Source: Apostichopus japonicus
Lineage: Eukaryota; Echinodermata; Holothuroidea; Aspidochirotida; Stichopodidae
Length of the DNA: 64,000 bases
NCBI RefSeq assembly: GCF_037975245.1
Contig: NC_092579.1
Coordinates: 20,342,666-20,406,665 of the forward strand
Direction of reading: 5' to 3'
The notes below the pieces were generated by a model. That model ran no database searches and was not told where the DNA came from. It saw only the letters and a list, made by a program, of their open reading frames with translations. This document shows, piece after piece, positions 13,901 through 25,496 of this stretch. The position numbers and the translations under genes are program-made. Position 1 is the stretch's first letter. Each line of letters begins with the position of its first letter.

Positions 13901-15583
13901 ACTTAAATACAGTAAGTAGGCTTGCACGGTAAACCGGTTTTAGTACCGAAACCAGTTTACCGTGCAAGCTTAACAGTAAGTACTGTGAAAACCCTTCCAG
14001 GGAAGTATTAAGAGTTTAACTGGTCAAAATACAGTAAGTTCCATTCAATTAACCATATCTTGAGATATTGAGATATAAAATCTGAGATATAAAATCTTGA
14101 GATATAAAATCTGGGAGTTTCCACCTCCCAGTCTCCCAGAGTGGAATGCTTTTCTTTATCATGTAAGTGTCACATACAGTAACACAAAATACTCACTAAT
14201 CTCTTGGTCTGAGTTTCTCTTATCTCTCCAACAAGTTGACTCAAAATCAATAACAATTAAGTAGGAAAACTGTTGACCTGAAAGAAGGAAATAGAACAAT
14301 AATCTGCTTTCTTTTCTGAGAGGAGTATGAAGTTTTTTATCAGCTATGTAAATGCTGCTTGCTTTGCTCCATTCAGAAATATTTCTGTCACTGAGACAGC
14401 CGCCCACTTTTGGTACCAGAGTTAAGTGTATTTTATCTGAAATAAGAGTACAAGTCGTAATGGCCTGGTGGTAAGTTCTTCATTGGTTTCTCTGAAATGG
14501 GTTATCAAGAAACCATTACCAGATTTGTTTAAATTATAAGATCAGAACCGTTACTGTTGACAACTGTTTGCTTGTCTTTCTGTCACAGCAGACGTTTTCC
14601 AAAATGTAACTTTTACAACTTTGTTTGAACTTATTAATAATTTGGAGATATGTTCCAAATTTTGGAAAACCCTTAATACATAAAATAATATGATAATATT
14701 TAATTTAATACAAAAAAGTAGGGGGTTTGCCTTACCCGAAGATTTCCCATTATTTTTTCCAAGCGATGTTTGGTTGAATGTCCTTTTTCTGATAAGTCCA
14801 AGTTCCCTAAAGAGATGAGAAAAACTTGAATCAATTAATCCCTTAAAAGGTGAAAATTTTGAAATGTTGGGCATAGTGGTGGCCTTTGTAATTATTAGTC
14901 ACAGAGAAAGTCATTAAGTAGACCATTCTAATATTAATGACAGGCCCCCTAAAAGAACATACAACCTACCTTATGTGCTCTTTGAATTGCAAAGTTACCA
15001 CATAGCATAATAAGCCTACCAATGCCATCATTACACCAGCTTTGGAACAGCTCATCTGATTGTCAGGTAATATGTAATTATCCAAGGCCTATAGGCTTTA
15101 ATTGATAGAATGTTACTCCTATTAGCATAAGTAGGTTAGTATTACTGTAGCCTAGGCCAGGCTGCTACAGTAAAAAATACTACTTAGCTTGCCCTTCTCT
15201 TTGCACTAATCTCAACTGATCTTTAATATTTCACACAAACCATTTTTAGGTACATCAAACAGAGGGTTAGCAATAGCCTAACACCTGTGTATGGTAAACA
15301 GGCCTACTGTGGGAATTGCACAATTGGAAGTAGGTGTAAAGGTATACCTAGTCCTAGTAAGTATTATAAGGCTATAGCCTAACGTTAGGACTATGCTAGC
15401 ACAAATGTACCTCAAGTGTTCAGTGGCAGTTTCAACCCAGATACGCGAAAATTAGGTTGCTAGCAGTTGACAGGCCTAGCTAGGTTATTATAGGCTTAAT
15501 GTTAGTCTATGATCACCATTTCTTTAATAGGTTCAACTGAATGAAAAAAGCGCTCACCCAGCTAACTGCTTCGCTGTTTTCAT
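1988..15583 (-). CDS. ERI2: ERI1 exoribonuclease 2 (ERI2), nine coding exons
   Basis: Predicted 582-aa DEDDh-family 3'-5' exonuclease with a C-terminal GRF zinc finger. Coding exons, read on the minus strand: 15583-15558, 14806-14736, 14277-14197, 13372-13245, 12471-12327, 10698-10598, 10005-9924, 9652-9561, 3010-1988. Every junction is AG/GT and every phase matches. Exon 1 gives MKTAKQLAG, which joins to ELGLIRKR, as in the N terminus of vertebrate ERI2. Visible catalytic motifs are VIDFEST (exon 3), TWSDWDLG (exons 5-6), RQHSG (exon 7) and LDDARN (exon 8), which supply D, E, D, H and D. EIIEFPAVLINTSTG spans exons 3-4. The last exon begins SSKGDDKKAKK and encodes a long polar linker. It then carries a GRF finger starting ITPPLCNCGKRTRR and ending FFKWE, with C-x-C and later C and F/W residues. 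The domain order equals human ERI2. Family knowledge: ERI-type nucleases trim RNA 3' ends, while the cellular role of ERI2 is poorly defined. No AATAAA was found within 900 nt downstream. Gene identity is secure; the 5' UTR is not defined. Confidence 0.95.
3366..3840. repeat. 22-bp tandem satellite, about 21 copies
   Basis: Successive units read accgatcaatcgaatgtgcg with variants, 22 bp each, from an incomplete unit at 3366 to 3840. Units differ by 1-5 bases and one is 23 bp. The array lies in ERI2 intron 8. Because 22 is not a multiple of 3, open frames run through it on both strands with a 22-residue peptide period; these are not genes. Confidence 0.95.
8359..8440. repeat. (TA)n microsatellite beside PLE arm
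   Basis: Imperfect TA/TG dinucleotide run directly adjoining the left PLE arm. A similar TA run adjoins the right arm. Confidence 0.95.
8458..8602 (-). repeat. PLE terminal repeat with hammerhead-like motif, left arm
   Basis: On the minus strand this ~145-bp arm carries CTGACGA (8541-8535), a GGAGTGG/CCACTCC stem with a short loop, then GAAA and a GTC at 8501-8499. These are the conserved boxes of a hammerhead ribozyme (CUGANGA ... GAAA). It lies just 3' of the GIY-YIG fragment, as Penelope-like terminal repeats do. One unpaired base between the first box and stem II makes catalytic activity uncertain. Confidence 0.7.
8735..9199 (-). pseudogene. Penelope-like retroelement 3' fragment with GIY-YIG endonuclease
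   Basis: An open stretch of 154 codons contains VVYRINCPDCDSFYVGETNR followed by RLKDRFNEHL, the GIY-YIG nuclease signature with the Cys pair typical of Penelope-like elements, and the downstream conserved His-rich segment. The reverse transcriptase domain is missing, so this is a 5'-truncated copy inserted in ERI2 intron 8. Upstream it abuts an inverted duplicate: plus-strand 9194-9235 repeats the segment encoding NNVVYRINCPDC. It is probably non-functional as an element. Confidence 0.85.
9194..9387 (+). repeat. Second PLE remnant, inverted, with hammerhead-like motif
   Basis: The plus strand first copies ~42 bp of the GIY-YIG coding region (9194-9235) and then jumps to the terminal repeat (from 9242), which is nearly identical to the reverse complement of 8458-8602. 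Box CTGATGA is at 9306-9312, the stem II hairpin follows, GAAA is at 9331-9334 and GTC at 9346-9348. A 4-bp stem III with a 6-nt loop can be drawn between GAAA and GTC. This is a second element with an internal deletion, facing away from the first. Confidence 0.7.
9384..9461. repeat. (TA)n microsatellite beside PLE arm
   Basis: Imperfect TA dinucleotides with ctat interruptions, starting where the right PLE arm ends and ending about 100 bp before ERI2 exon 8. Confidence 0.95.
10739..10838 (+). repeat. Dispersed ~100-bp repeat, copy 1
   Basis: This segment (gcattgaagactcgcc ... cagtaatgaaacg) is matched in inverse orientation at 63306-63417 with about 80-90% identity by eye. It lies in ERI2 intron 5, 40 bp upstream of exon 6. 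No terminal repeats or target duplication were seen, and its class is unknown. Confidence 0.75.
10883..11590. repeat. Tandem array of ~150-bp units, about five diverged copies
   Basis: Repeated landmarks recur in order: caagaagggaagcttgg, cagatctcatatttgg, accatattgagtacaag, gtggaggtcaaaggtcat, then aaaccttgtaaacatgata. Units start near 10889, 11038, 11186, about 11365 and 11500. The third unit holds an unrelated insertion of about 50 bp. It is intronic in ERI2 (intron 5). Confidence 0.8.
12593..12952. mobile_element. Non-autonomous hAT-like element, family A
   Basis: A 360-bp element with terminal inverted repeats ctgaggtgggcaacc / ggttgctcacccctg, flanked by a perfect 8-bp target duplication ttcaaagg (12585-12592 and 12953-12960). 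It has no coding capacity. It sits in ERI2 intron 4, and a second copy is at 20810-21170. Confidence 0.92.
13920..13969. repeat. 50-bp perfect-arm hairpin
   Basis: Arms of 21 bp (gcttgcacggtaaac + c/t + ggttt) pair with one mismatch around an 8-nt loop. The decamer acagtaagta occurs just left (13909-13918) and again three bases right of the hairpin (13973-13982). It may be a very short palindromic insertion in ERI2 intron 3. Confidence 0.75.
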
Positions 15584-16936
15584 AATTCTTCCGGTTAAGA
15601 AGCCTATTATTATTATTATTATATTTTGTATGGTACTAGCCTAAGCTTCAGACTAATCATCTAGGCCTATGTAATAATTCACTGGATACAGCTGTTCCGT
15701 AAATGAAAAAACCGCTAAGAAAACACTACGGATAACAATTGTAGCCATGCGAAATTATTTTACTAGCTATACTCAAAATAAACCAAACCCATACCAAGCA
15801 AAACGAGTTCTCTTCGAAGTAAAAGAAAGTGTTCGCCTTTTCGAAAATTAGTCTATCAATTCGGGAATTAGTTTGAAGGCTCATTTCGAAAATGCTTGAG
15901 CAATTTTCACATCTAAAAGGCTTCCATTTAAATTCTGAAAAGTGCCAACTTGCTTTCGTACCTATTAGGACACACATGTGAATAAGAAGAAGACGGAGAG
16001 TGGTCGTAAACCGACAACAACCATTATAAGGTAGCATACGCCCATTAAAAGCCCCATTGACTTACACACTAAATCACAAAAGTAATGTGGTCTCTAAGTC
16101 TAGATAGAAGTTTTCACTAGCTTAACGCTACCCATCACCGGATAGCTGACAAGTTGGCCTTTCATGGCACCATCAATTTTCCGTACCATGACCGTGAAAA
16201 TTTTTTGCTATCCGAGCCGGAAGTTTTCGTCACTTGTAAACAAACCTCTTCACTCAGTGGTAAACAAATTTCCTACGCTGCTCCTGGGAAGCCTAAAGGG
16301 GTCTAAAATTGCCTCAATTGACCCAATTTTTTCACCACATGTACTTCCATTCATGCTCTTCAACATGAAAGCCACAAAAAACTAGATTATGATTGATAAC
16401 AGGTCACAAAAGATGTCCTCCTGTTGCTTTTTGGCACTTTTCCTGAAGGAGAACAATCGAGCGGATTGATATAGACTCTAATAGGAGTATGCCACCTTAA
16501 CGTTGATATAGACACAAGGACTCAGTGCCAATCACGTTTTACCCAGATGATTGACATATGTCCTCGGCTTTTGTAAGTTTTTTGGGCAACGCTCACACGC
16601 TTATTCCCGTGTCACGTGGGATCTTCCGTAGATGTTTTTGCATCTTCCTTATAGTGTAAAGGCTTTGCTTCACCCAAATTCGCACGATAGCTAACGGGAA
16701 AAGGTGTAATATACGATTAAAAGTAAAGCAAATAGTGAACTGCCTTTCAATTGCTACATCATCACCTATTTCTATTAATATCTATTATAGTAAATCTACG
16801 TTCTAGTAGTTGTTGTCTTTAGGATAAAATACTCAAGCCAAAGTTGTTATTACCTTGCAGGCTCAATCGTGATTGGGCACGCTTGCTTCGTATCACAAGT
16901 GCACTGAAATATGGGTTTTATAGACAGAAAAAATAT

Positions 16937-17023
16937 AATTAATATTATATATTATAATATATTATATATTAATTATAATATAAAATAATAATAATATATT
17001 AATATAATATAATATAATTATAA
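16937..17023. repeat. A/T-only low-complexity tract
   Basis: About 85 bases of only A and T (taatattatata, aatataatataa types), self-complementary, upstream of ERI2. Confidence 0.9.
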
Positions 17024-17681
17024 ACAGTAAAAATCTTGGGACGTTTTTAAATGTCGGGGGGGGGGGTGCTACACTAACCAGCAATATGATGATAAACAAT
17101 ACCAGGGCAGTCGCAGTCCCTGGGGAAAAGCAAGAAAAAACATCCTAGTAAACAGGGAGACGTGGAGTCGCCAAAACAAGGTTACAATTAGTTTAAATGA
17201 ACAAAAAATTCCCCAAAAAATCATATTTATGCAGGTATCAATTTGTCCGTTATGGATCATATCCTTTATTGAGTTTTGATATGATATTCCCATTTGTGGA
17301 GCTACGCACCGATGTATGACATCCTCAGCTTATATCGTTATATCCTCTTTATAGTGAAGTGGCGAATGCTTTAGTCAAATTTGCTACTTTTTTGTTAAGG
17401 TATGTGGCAACTGCACAATGAATGATATGATCAAGACAATTTTTTTTTTTTTTTGTATAATATTTGAATAATTTGTCCACAGAGAGAAATGAAACAGGTC
17501 AGTGTCTTTGTTTGATGAAATTCTAACGGTTGAGACCATTGTCAGATCAATAAGCATTCCAAATGTGGCACATGTCAGGAATAAAATCAACAATAAAATG
17601 ATAATAGGAAAACTAAAGCCTTTAAAGAACATCTCCCGTGATTACAAAACAGAACACCTACCATGATAGCAGTAAAAAATA

Positions 17682-17768
17682 CTTCCTACAATACATCCTA
17701 AAATGCTTCCTAAAATGCTTGTTGTTATACGTCCTAAAATGCGTCCTAAAAGGCGTCCTAAATTACGA
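17682..17768. repeat. Short tandem repeat of cctaaaatgc-type units
   Basis: Seven or so imperfect 10-14-bp units (cctaaaatgcttcctaaa, gtcctaaaatgcgtcctaaa, ggcgtcctaaa) follow one another in the gap between ERI2 and the EF-hand gene. Confidence 0.75.
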
Positions 17769-18770
17769 CCCCTGCATCCATTTTAATACTTGTGATCATC
17801 CAAGTTCCTGAAGTGTTGAACTGAACTCATGATATATTTGATTGAATGTCACCTTAATTTACCAGATAAACTCTTCCGTTCTCCAGGAAGTGGATAACCA
17901 TTAGGAAATGTGGTCTGTGACGTCATCATAGCAGAATGTTCTTCAAAAGCTTTTATATTCCTTTTATAATAGTGTTGTTTTTTTAGCCTCCAAATATATG
18001 CTGCATTTGTCATGTTGGTTAACTTGCCAATGTTCACTGCATTTACTATTTTTTCAAGAGTTATATGTTGAGAATGCCCCTCTGGAAGCCCGCAGGCACT
18101 CGTTTTTTTTTTTGTTTTTTTTTTTGTTTTTTTTTTTTAGGCGGGTCCGTCTCCTGTTTTTCGGGCCGTATCGGAAGCCTTCGTTTTAGCTTACATGTAA
18201 GAGTAGTATATAGGTATTTATGATATTTATAAAAGTATACTTGTTAAAGTATATATAGGCCTAGGTATTTCTATAAATATAAAAGTATACGTGTATTAGT
18301 ATATTTTTTGTAAAGCAACAGAAATAAATTTCAGTAACTATACAAAATCTGAACGTGAGGTATCAAAAAGCCATATGTTACTTTTTGGTTCCACGCCCCA
18401 ATCGTGATTATTGTGGGAAGTTCTATATACTCTTGTTGGCGCTAATAGGCCTTTACTGTATAGAGCATGCACGAAAGTAGAAAATATAGCAAAAAGAAAT
18501 AGAAAAAAAAGAAGAAAAAAGAAATGAAACTCAGCATGAGTTGGCTTAATTGTTTCTCTCGCTACGTCAATTTATATTGTGCCGGTAAAGTAATACTGTT
18601 GTCAGCTGTTACTATAAACTTGGTGCAAAATTTGCTGTTTTCAGCCAGGTCATCATTTTAATTCCTCCCACCCATCAAGGATTGCTGTGTCGTTCCCGTC
18701 AAACGACTGTCATTAACTATATATGAATATTCATGACAAGTGATCCAGAACATGCAGGTATGTGGATGGA

Positions 18771-18778
18771 TATAAATA
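18771..18778 (+). promoter_or_regulatory. TATA box of the EF-hand gene
   Basis: TATAAATA lies 77 bp before the first ATG (18848). A TCAG initiator-like site at 18797-18800 is at the expected distance, which would give a 5' UTR of about 50 nt without an intron. Confidence 0.6.
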
Positions 18779-18847
18779 CTGTTGACGAGCATGGTATCAG
18801 GTTACTTTTCAACCAAGATCTGTTTGAAGACTGCACTTACCAGAATC

Positions 18848-21800
18848 ATGATGAAGTTGATCGTTCTCCTTTTCGCTGTATTTACAGTTGGCCGAGCTCA
18901 GGTAAAAGAAACTTTGATTTCTCTAAACTGATTTCAATTTTAATATTATTTTGCGATTTCATAATCACAAAGAAGCTTTTTTTTTCAAATAGCTCTTTAA
19001 TTTTTTTTAAGTATACAATGTAAATCAATGGGTTACTAATTTTCGACTGACTCTCTGAAATGTGTTTTTGTTTTGTTAGTTTGCCCGATACAGGAGTAAT
19101 ATTCTTGATACTGTTTTGTTTAACTCACAAAGTTATTTTGTAATCGAAACAATTTCAGGTTTACTTAATAAGGCGCCCATAATCGTTTCTCTCATGTTGC
19201 AGTATTTCCATATTCCGATTGTCTGGCGGCGCAACAGCTTAGGCTAATATGTATGCTCATGTTACACCCTCGGAGCTATACAATCTGGTATTAACTTTCA
19301 CTTCGCCAGGGACTTGTAAATTATCCTAGCAGCTCATAGTGTAATATTTCGCACTTTGCTTATTTTAATCGTTCTCTATTATTCGGGCTAGCAAAGCACG
19401 CATTCATGTATCTGACTTAATTATTCAGTTCTCATACAGCTATACCTCAGGGCAATTTTCCATATATCAGCGAGGGAACAAGTTAAAGCACGCTAAAGAA
19501 GTGTAGAATTCATGAATGTCAAAGAAAAAGCTTAGTTATGACGTGTTAGCATAATTAACGTTGGTTGCAAAGATTTCTAGACAGTTTTACCGTTCTTCGA
19601 TAGTCTCATGTAAATCTACTTCACACTTAAGTCTCTTATAGTAATGTTGTCTTATAACTTTTCTAGTCCGTGTTTCATTTTAACTTTAATAAAGGGAAAG
19701 TTTAAACTTCTCCGATATATATATATGCATGTTATTGATACGCCAAAATAATTAAAACTGTAGCGATTGATAAATTAAAGCGACTGGACTATATAGTCTA
19801 ATACACAGACCATTTTCTCCAGTTCCTTATATATTTAGATACTACTGTATTTCATTTTTTCAATAAAAGGAGACTTTCTAATTACCGGTTGCTTAATTTC
19901 TTAACAAAAGTGAGTGTCTAGCATGAATGGCAATTGCTGCATTGTGGTTGCGGCAACTTTATGTAGTTTAAACGAACTTTCAGTCAACTCTTAAAGATAC
20001 ACACTGTATAGACAAAGAGAAGTTGTCATTGTGGAAATTTTGTAAAACAAAATGAATAAAGTACCGCGAATGAGATAATATTAATCAGCGTTATGTTATT
20101 TTGCTTGGCCACTATAACATGAAATAAAAAATAGCCTATACATTGAACTCTTCCGTAGGCGCAACTTTCCGTTTTTCTTTATTTGATATATCATATTTCA
20201 TGTCAAATAGTGAAAAAATAGTGGGAATTTTCCAGTTTGACTTAAAAAGGATTTTGACTGATATGTATAGGCTATGAAAAAAGTGTCACAATGACAAAAT
20301 GTTAAACGTCAGTAAATCAAATTCATTTATTACTCAACCTAACTTTTCCTTCATTTATTAAAAGGACGAAAACACTTTTTGTCAACGTATATGATCAATT
20401 GCAAATTCATTTTGAATTATATAATTGGATAGTTTGGTAAAGGTATAGACTTCTCCCGTTTCAAAGACTGAAAATCACGTCTTTATATTTCTCAATATCT
20501 TTAATTATTTCTCTATTTTTCTTTTCTTTCTATTTTCTTTGACTGAAGTATGATGCTGAGACGGTAAGCCTGCATTTTTTTCTTAATAATTTTAGGTTAT
20601 ATTGGTTCCTATCTTATATTGTGAAAGTTGCTTATAAACCGTTTGCATCAGTGAAGCTATACACTCCTCACTGTTAAACCTCTAAATAACTTGTTATCAC
20701 CTTGCATGTATATTACCATCTCCTTACCAGAAAGACATTTACTCTGTTTGTTTGTTAAATTAGCCAAAACAACTCTGATTGATATGCACCCTGCGTACCC
20801 TCTATATAACTGGGGTGGGTAACCTACGGCCCGCGGGCCACATTCGGCGCGCCAGTGATATTTTTTTTGCGGCCCGTGAGATGTCTCAAGAAAAAGGGGA
20901 AAAAATAATATAATTTTACATCATCACAAAAAACGAGCTAGCTGCTTAGAATTTATCATCACCAATGATGCTGTCAGGTAGGCCTATTATCAACTGTACT
21001 GTATTGACATTATGTTTTTGTGAATACAGATTAAATACACACACCTATTGCTTGAAAGTCCTCGGAATAAAAGCTTTAAAATCAACAGCAGGTCGTTCGT
21101 TAGGTGCGGCCCAGTCAATTTTTCACTCCTTATATCTGGCCCATTCATTGAAAAAGGTTGCCCACTCATGCTCTATAACAATGATATATATATACAATTA
21201 CTATACTTCATTTCATGTAAGCTTACTTATATGAGATCCAAACACAACTTTGTTGCTGTTGTGTACAAGTGTTTTCTGTTCGAACTGAATACAATCCATA
21301 CCACTGCTACTGTGTCCAGTGTAATATTTCTTATTGTAATACAAACAAATCAAACGTTGATTCTCATGTATATTCGTGTATCTGAATCCACTCTAAACAA
21401 CCTATAAACGGTGACCTTCTTATAAGGCAAGTCTCAAATACAGATTGAAAGAAAACAATGGATGAGTATAGGATAATTCAGATGCATGGGGGTTCTGTCT
21501 TCTAATCCCACTTCTGACACCATGAAACTTTCCTTGTTATAAGTAAGACTAAAATATCATGGATGGGTAGGAATGATCCATATATATATTGTGATCTGTC
21601 TGCTAATCCCACCTCTGACACCATGTAACGTTCCTTGTTATAAGTAAGACTAAAATATCATGGATGGGTAGGACTGATCCATATATATTGTGATCTGTCT
21701 TCTAATCCCACTTCTGACACCATGTAACGTTCCATGCTATAAGGCAAAACTCAAATAAATGAGTCAACTAGATTTATATATATGGGTATCAGATCGACCC

Positions 21801-22372
21801 TGTGATCAAGAGGGAGCATACATCTACAATACGTGTAAATACGAACATTAATAGTGATTATTGTTGTACATGAGTTGTTGCAGTATATAAATTACACTTA
21901 GCCAACATCACATGCTGCATCAAACCCATGGCCCGTGGATAAAATCGCCATTTTCCTCTTCTTATTTTACAGGCTTTCATGTTTGCTGACGCCGACCAAG
22001 ATGGGGAAATAAGCGACCAAGAATTTGTGGTATGTTTGTTTTAATTCTTTTGTAATTTCAAGATAAATTTCATACATTAATCTTTGTTGAAGGTGTGAAG
22101 TTAGAGTTAATAGTAGATGCAGAAATAGTGGTACAAAGGACAAAAACAGGCAAGAAGGCGTAACTGTTACTTGATACATAAATTGGTGGTTCTCAAATGT
22201 ACTTAAGTTTATGTTTGAAGCACCTTAATAAGCAATTCGGTTAATTACCAGCAGCAGCCGCGATATATGCGGGAAAAAAACATTGTTATGTTAGATGAAA
22301 ACATATAGGCACAGGTTAATACCATATCAAATAGTGGTCCAGAGTTGTCGCGATGATGTACCAGCAATGTAA

Positions 22373-22441
<69 letters not shown>

Positions 22442-25429
22442 TTGTGTGGGTGAATGTATAGATATAAATTGAGATGTAAGAGTAGCATATATATTAGTAA
22501 GTATATAAGAGAAACTACTTATGTTTTGTTTTGTTAATTTTCTTCACAGCACTATGCCGCAGCTGTAGCTGACTATCAGAAACCCGGCGCGGTAAGATCA
22601 GTTTAAAAGATGACTTTTGGCACAGAATTCATTTTGATATATTGTAGATATTAAAAAACGTTTCTATCCGGCCCATATTTGATTACCAAAATTTTACTTT
22701 TTGAGAAATGACCCTTTAAATAGGTACAGATGATCAATTAAAATGGCCGGACTGTGTAGTCTAATACACATACCCTGAGATTAGTTCCCTCAGATGCAAC
22801 GCAAAACTCCATGGGGAAAACATGGGGCTGTCATGGTCTCAAATGACCAGGGGCGTCGGAGCCGGTACGGCAGGTCCGGCGAACGCCGGACCAATCTTCA
22901 CGGCGCAAAAAAAAAAAAAGAAGGAATAAGAAAACAAAAAATGGCAAAAAATAATCTGGGAGGTATATTTTTCAATTATTTTCATAATAATGATGACGGC
23001 AAGTAGGCTAAATGTGACTACTCTGGCATGGCAGGGGCCGGTCTTGTTTTCAAGCTCGGGAAGTGCCATTTCCTGCAATCTGGGAGGTATTTTTTCCAAA
23101 TTTTCTCCATTACGCTACGCGCCAACCATGGTGGCGCGTAGCGTAGTTTGACCTACTAAACGTCCTCCGATAATTATGATAGATGGCCACACTCTGATCT
23201 GCCGTACCAATTCAAAATAGCTTCCGACGCCCCTGATGACATGTTAACGATGTAGCACAAATTTGTCAGGGACAATCGAAGTGTGTTGAATGTCATCCAA
23301 ATGTGCTATGTTGTTTATATGACGTTAAAAAGGAACATGTCTTGATTGAGTTATTAGAATGTAAAAGGCAATGGATTAACATTAACATTTAGGCTAAGTT
23401 ACACTGAGGAGCAACCTTCGTTATGCATCAGTTTAGGCTTTGAAGGAGCATTCCTGCAGAGGAATTTATCATAGTTTAAATGTGGGTGTCTTGATAACCA
23501 GAATAGCTGTTGAAACATTGCCGGCAGTTTTGTCCTCTTTTATTGGACTATTACATACTAATTCTAAAATTCTGTCAAAAGTCATGCGTGATGCCCTGTT
23601 TGAAGTTATAGTTTCTTGATAATCAAGACTTCACTTATCATCTCTCAGCAAGGGCGTAGAAACCGGGGGGGGCTGGGGACGCCAGCCCCCCAGTGAAAAA
23701 TGTGGAGGGGCGGAAGTATCATTCCGCCCCCCCACTTCGCAAGTCAAAAAACCCCTTTTTCATTTCCAAATGAGAAAAAAAATCTCATTTGGAGCACCAA
23801 ATTGCATCTAAGGCCAGGTGAAAATACAAAATTTAGTTTACAAAATGGAGTGGGTGTTGAAGTGTGCTATATTGCACCAAATTGCATCTGAGGCCACCTG
23901 CAAATGCAAAAAAAATCCAAAGAGGAGGGGGGCACCCCCTCCCCTTAGACCCCTCCCCCAAGCCGGCCATCAGTCTTCAGCCCCCCACTCAAAAGTAACA
24001 TCCTACGCCACTGTCTCTCAGTTCAGTTTAAAAGAGACAATAAAATCCGATTTTCACCACGAATGTATGGAAGAGAAGGACATCAAATCTAAGAAAGTTC
24101 AACTCTGGTAGTACAATGATGTAACACATTGTCAAGTAACTATCTAACTTGGCCCCTAAAATGTCTCAAAAAAAATGGAACAAACCAATTTTTGTTGCTG
24201 TTCGGGGTAGATCATGTTCATTTTAAGTATCTCGTCGTGTCAGGTAAGGTTAAAGGTTGACTTTTTTTTTCTTCTTTGTGATTTTTTTTTAGTACAGTAT
24301 AAGCTTGAGTAAAATAGGTCTTTAAAAAGCAAGAACCAAAAAACAGTGTCCCTTTTAGGAAGCTGTTACTTTGAAGTATATGTCATGATTGAGCAGGGTG
24401 ACATTTGGGAGGGAGGGGGTGGCTCAGAGTTAGTAGAAGGGCAGAGGATGGGGGAATTTTGTCTCCCGTGTCACCGCTCACAAACATCATATAGAGGTAA
24501 AACAATGGATACTTGTAGAACAAATTTGTCCGCTACAAGGGGGAAATTGGAACCCTTACCACGAACCATTTGGTTTCGCGTGTTACCTTTTTCTTCTTCT
24601 TCTTTTTCTTCAACGTACATTCATTACAACCTTTGTCATACTTCAGGACACTCTCACAAATCGATATTCATTTTGCAGGTATTCGCTTTCACCGGTGATA
24701 TATCTGTCTCAACCATGCATGACGTTTTGTCTTCACTGGCAAGTCCCTCAGATGCCGTAAGTTACCAATCAGGTGTCTCACAAAAGGAAGAAATAGTATG
24801 GGCAAGAAATGATAGAATTTCGACGGGTATATAGGTCTAACAATTTTGATGATGATTACTATTATTATTGTTACTATAATTATTATTAGTTTATTGATAT
24901 GATTATTATTATTATTATTAAAACATCAGTAAAAAAATCTTCCATAGTGTGACATCAAATTGACCATGACCTTCTCTAGAGTTGTTTACGAATTTTCGTA
25001 TAAAGTTCGTGTATTTATGGCATTTCTAAAAGGGTTATATCATGCAGGAGAAATACGCAGGCGGGGACCGTCCAGAATTGATTGGCAAGGGTCGTATCTC
25101 AATTCATGTTTTCTTATACGTTCACTTTGACACTTTGATAGCCTAAGTTGTAAGCTATCCAAAAACTCAGATATTCATTTGAGAATTCGAGTTTGATGCT
25201 GAAAGGACTCAAATGTTTCAGTTTTTATAAATTTTGTTTATTAATTGTCGTGGTCAAATGCATCTATCTATGAAGTCAACCTCCACATATATTAATATTA
25301 AAGTTTTCTATAAGTTTTTGCAGTCAATCCAAGTTCTTAGATTCTTATTTGAATTCCACTCCATTTAATTATTTGTATAATTTCTCATTTCTTCTTCATG
25401 TAGTTCTCAGTGGATGACGTGAGTAAACA

Positions 25430-25496
<67 letters not shown>

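Larger units (their letters stand above)
15584..18770. other. Intergenic region between ERI2 and the EF-hand gene
   Basis: This region separates the divergently transcribed ERI2 and EF-hand genes. It holds an A/T tract, a short cctaaaatgc repeat, and T-rich runs near 18100. No exon was recognised; the ERI2 promoter must lie at its left end. Confidence 0.6.

Noticed and set aside
23700-23891. Conserved 63-66-aa frame MWRGGSIIPPP... repeated at 39322 and 44708
   Set aside because: It recurs only because family B MITE copies share sequence; frames differ at ends and cross the terminal repeats.
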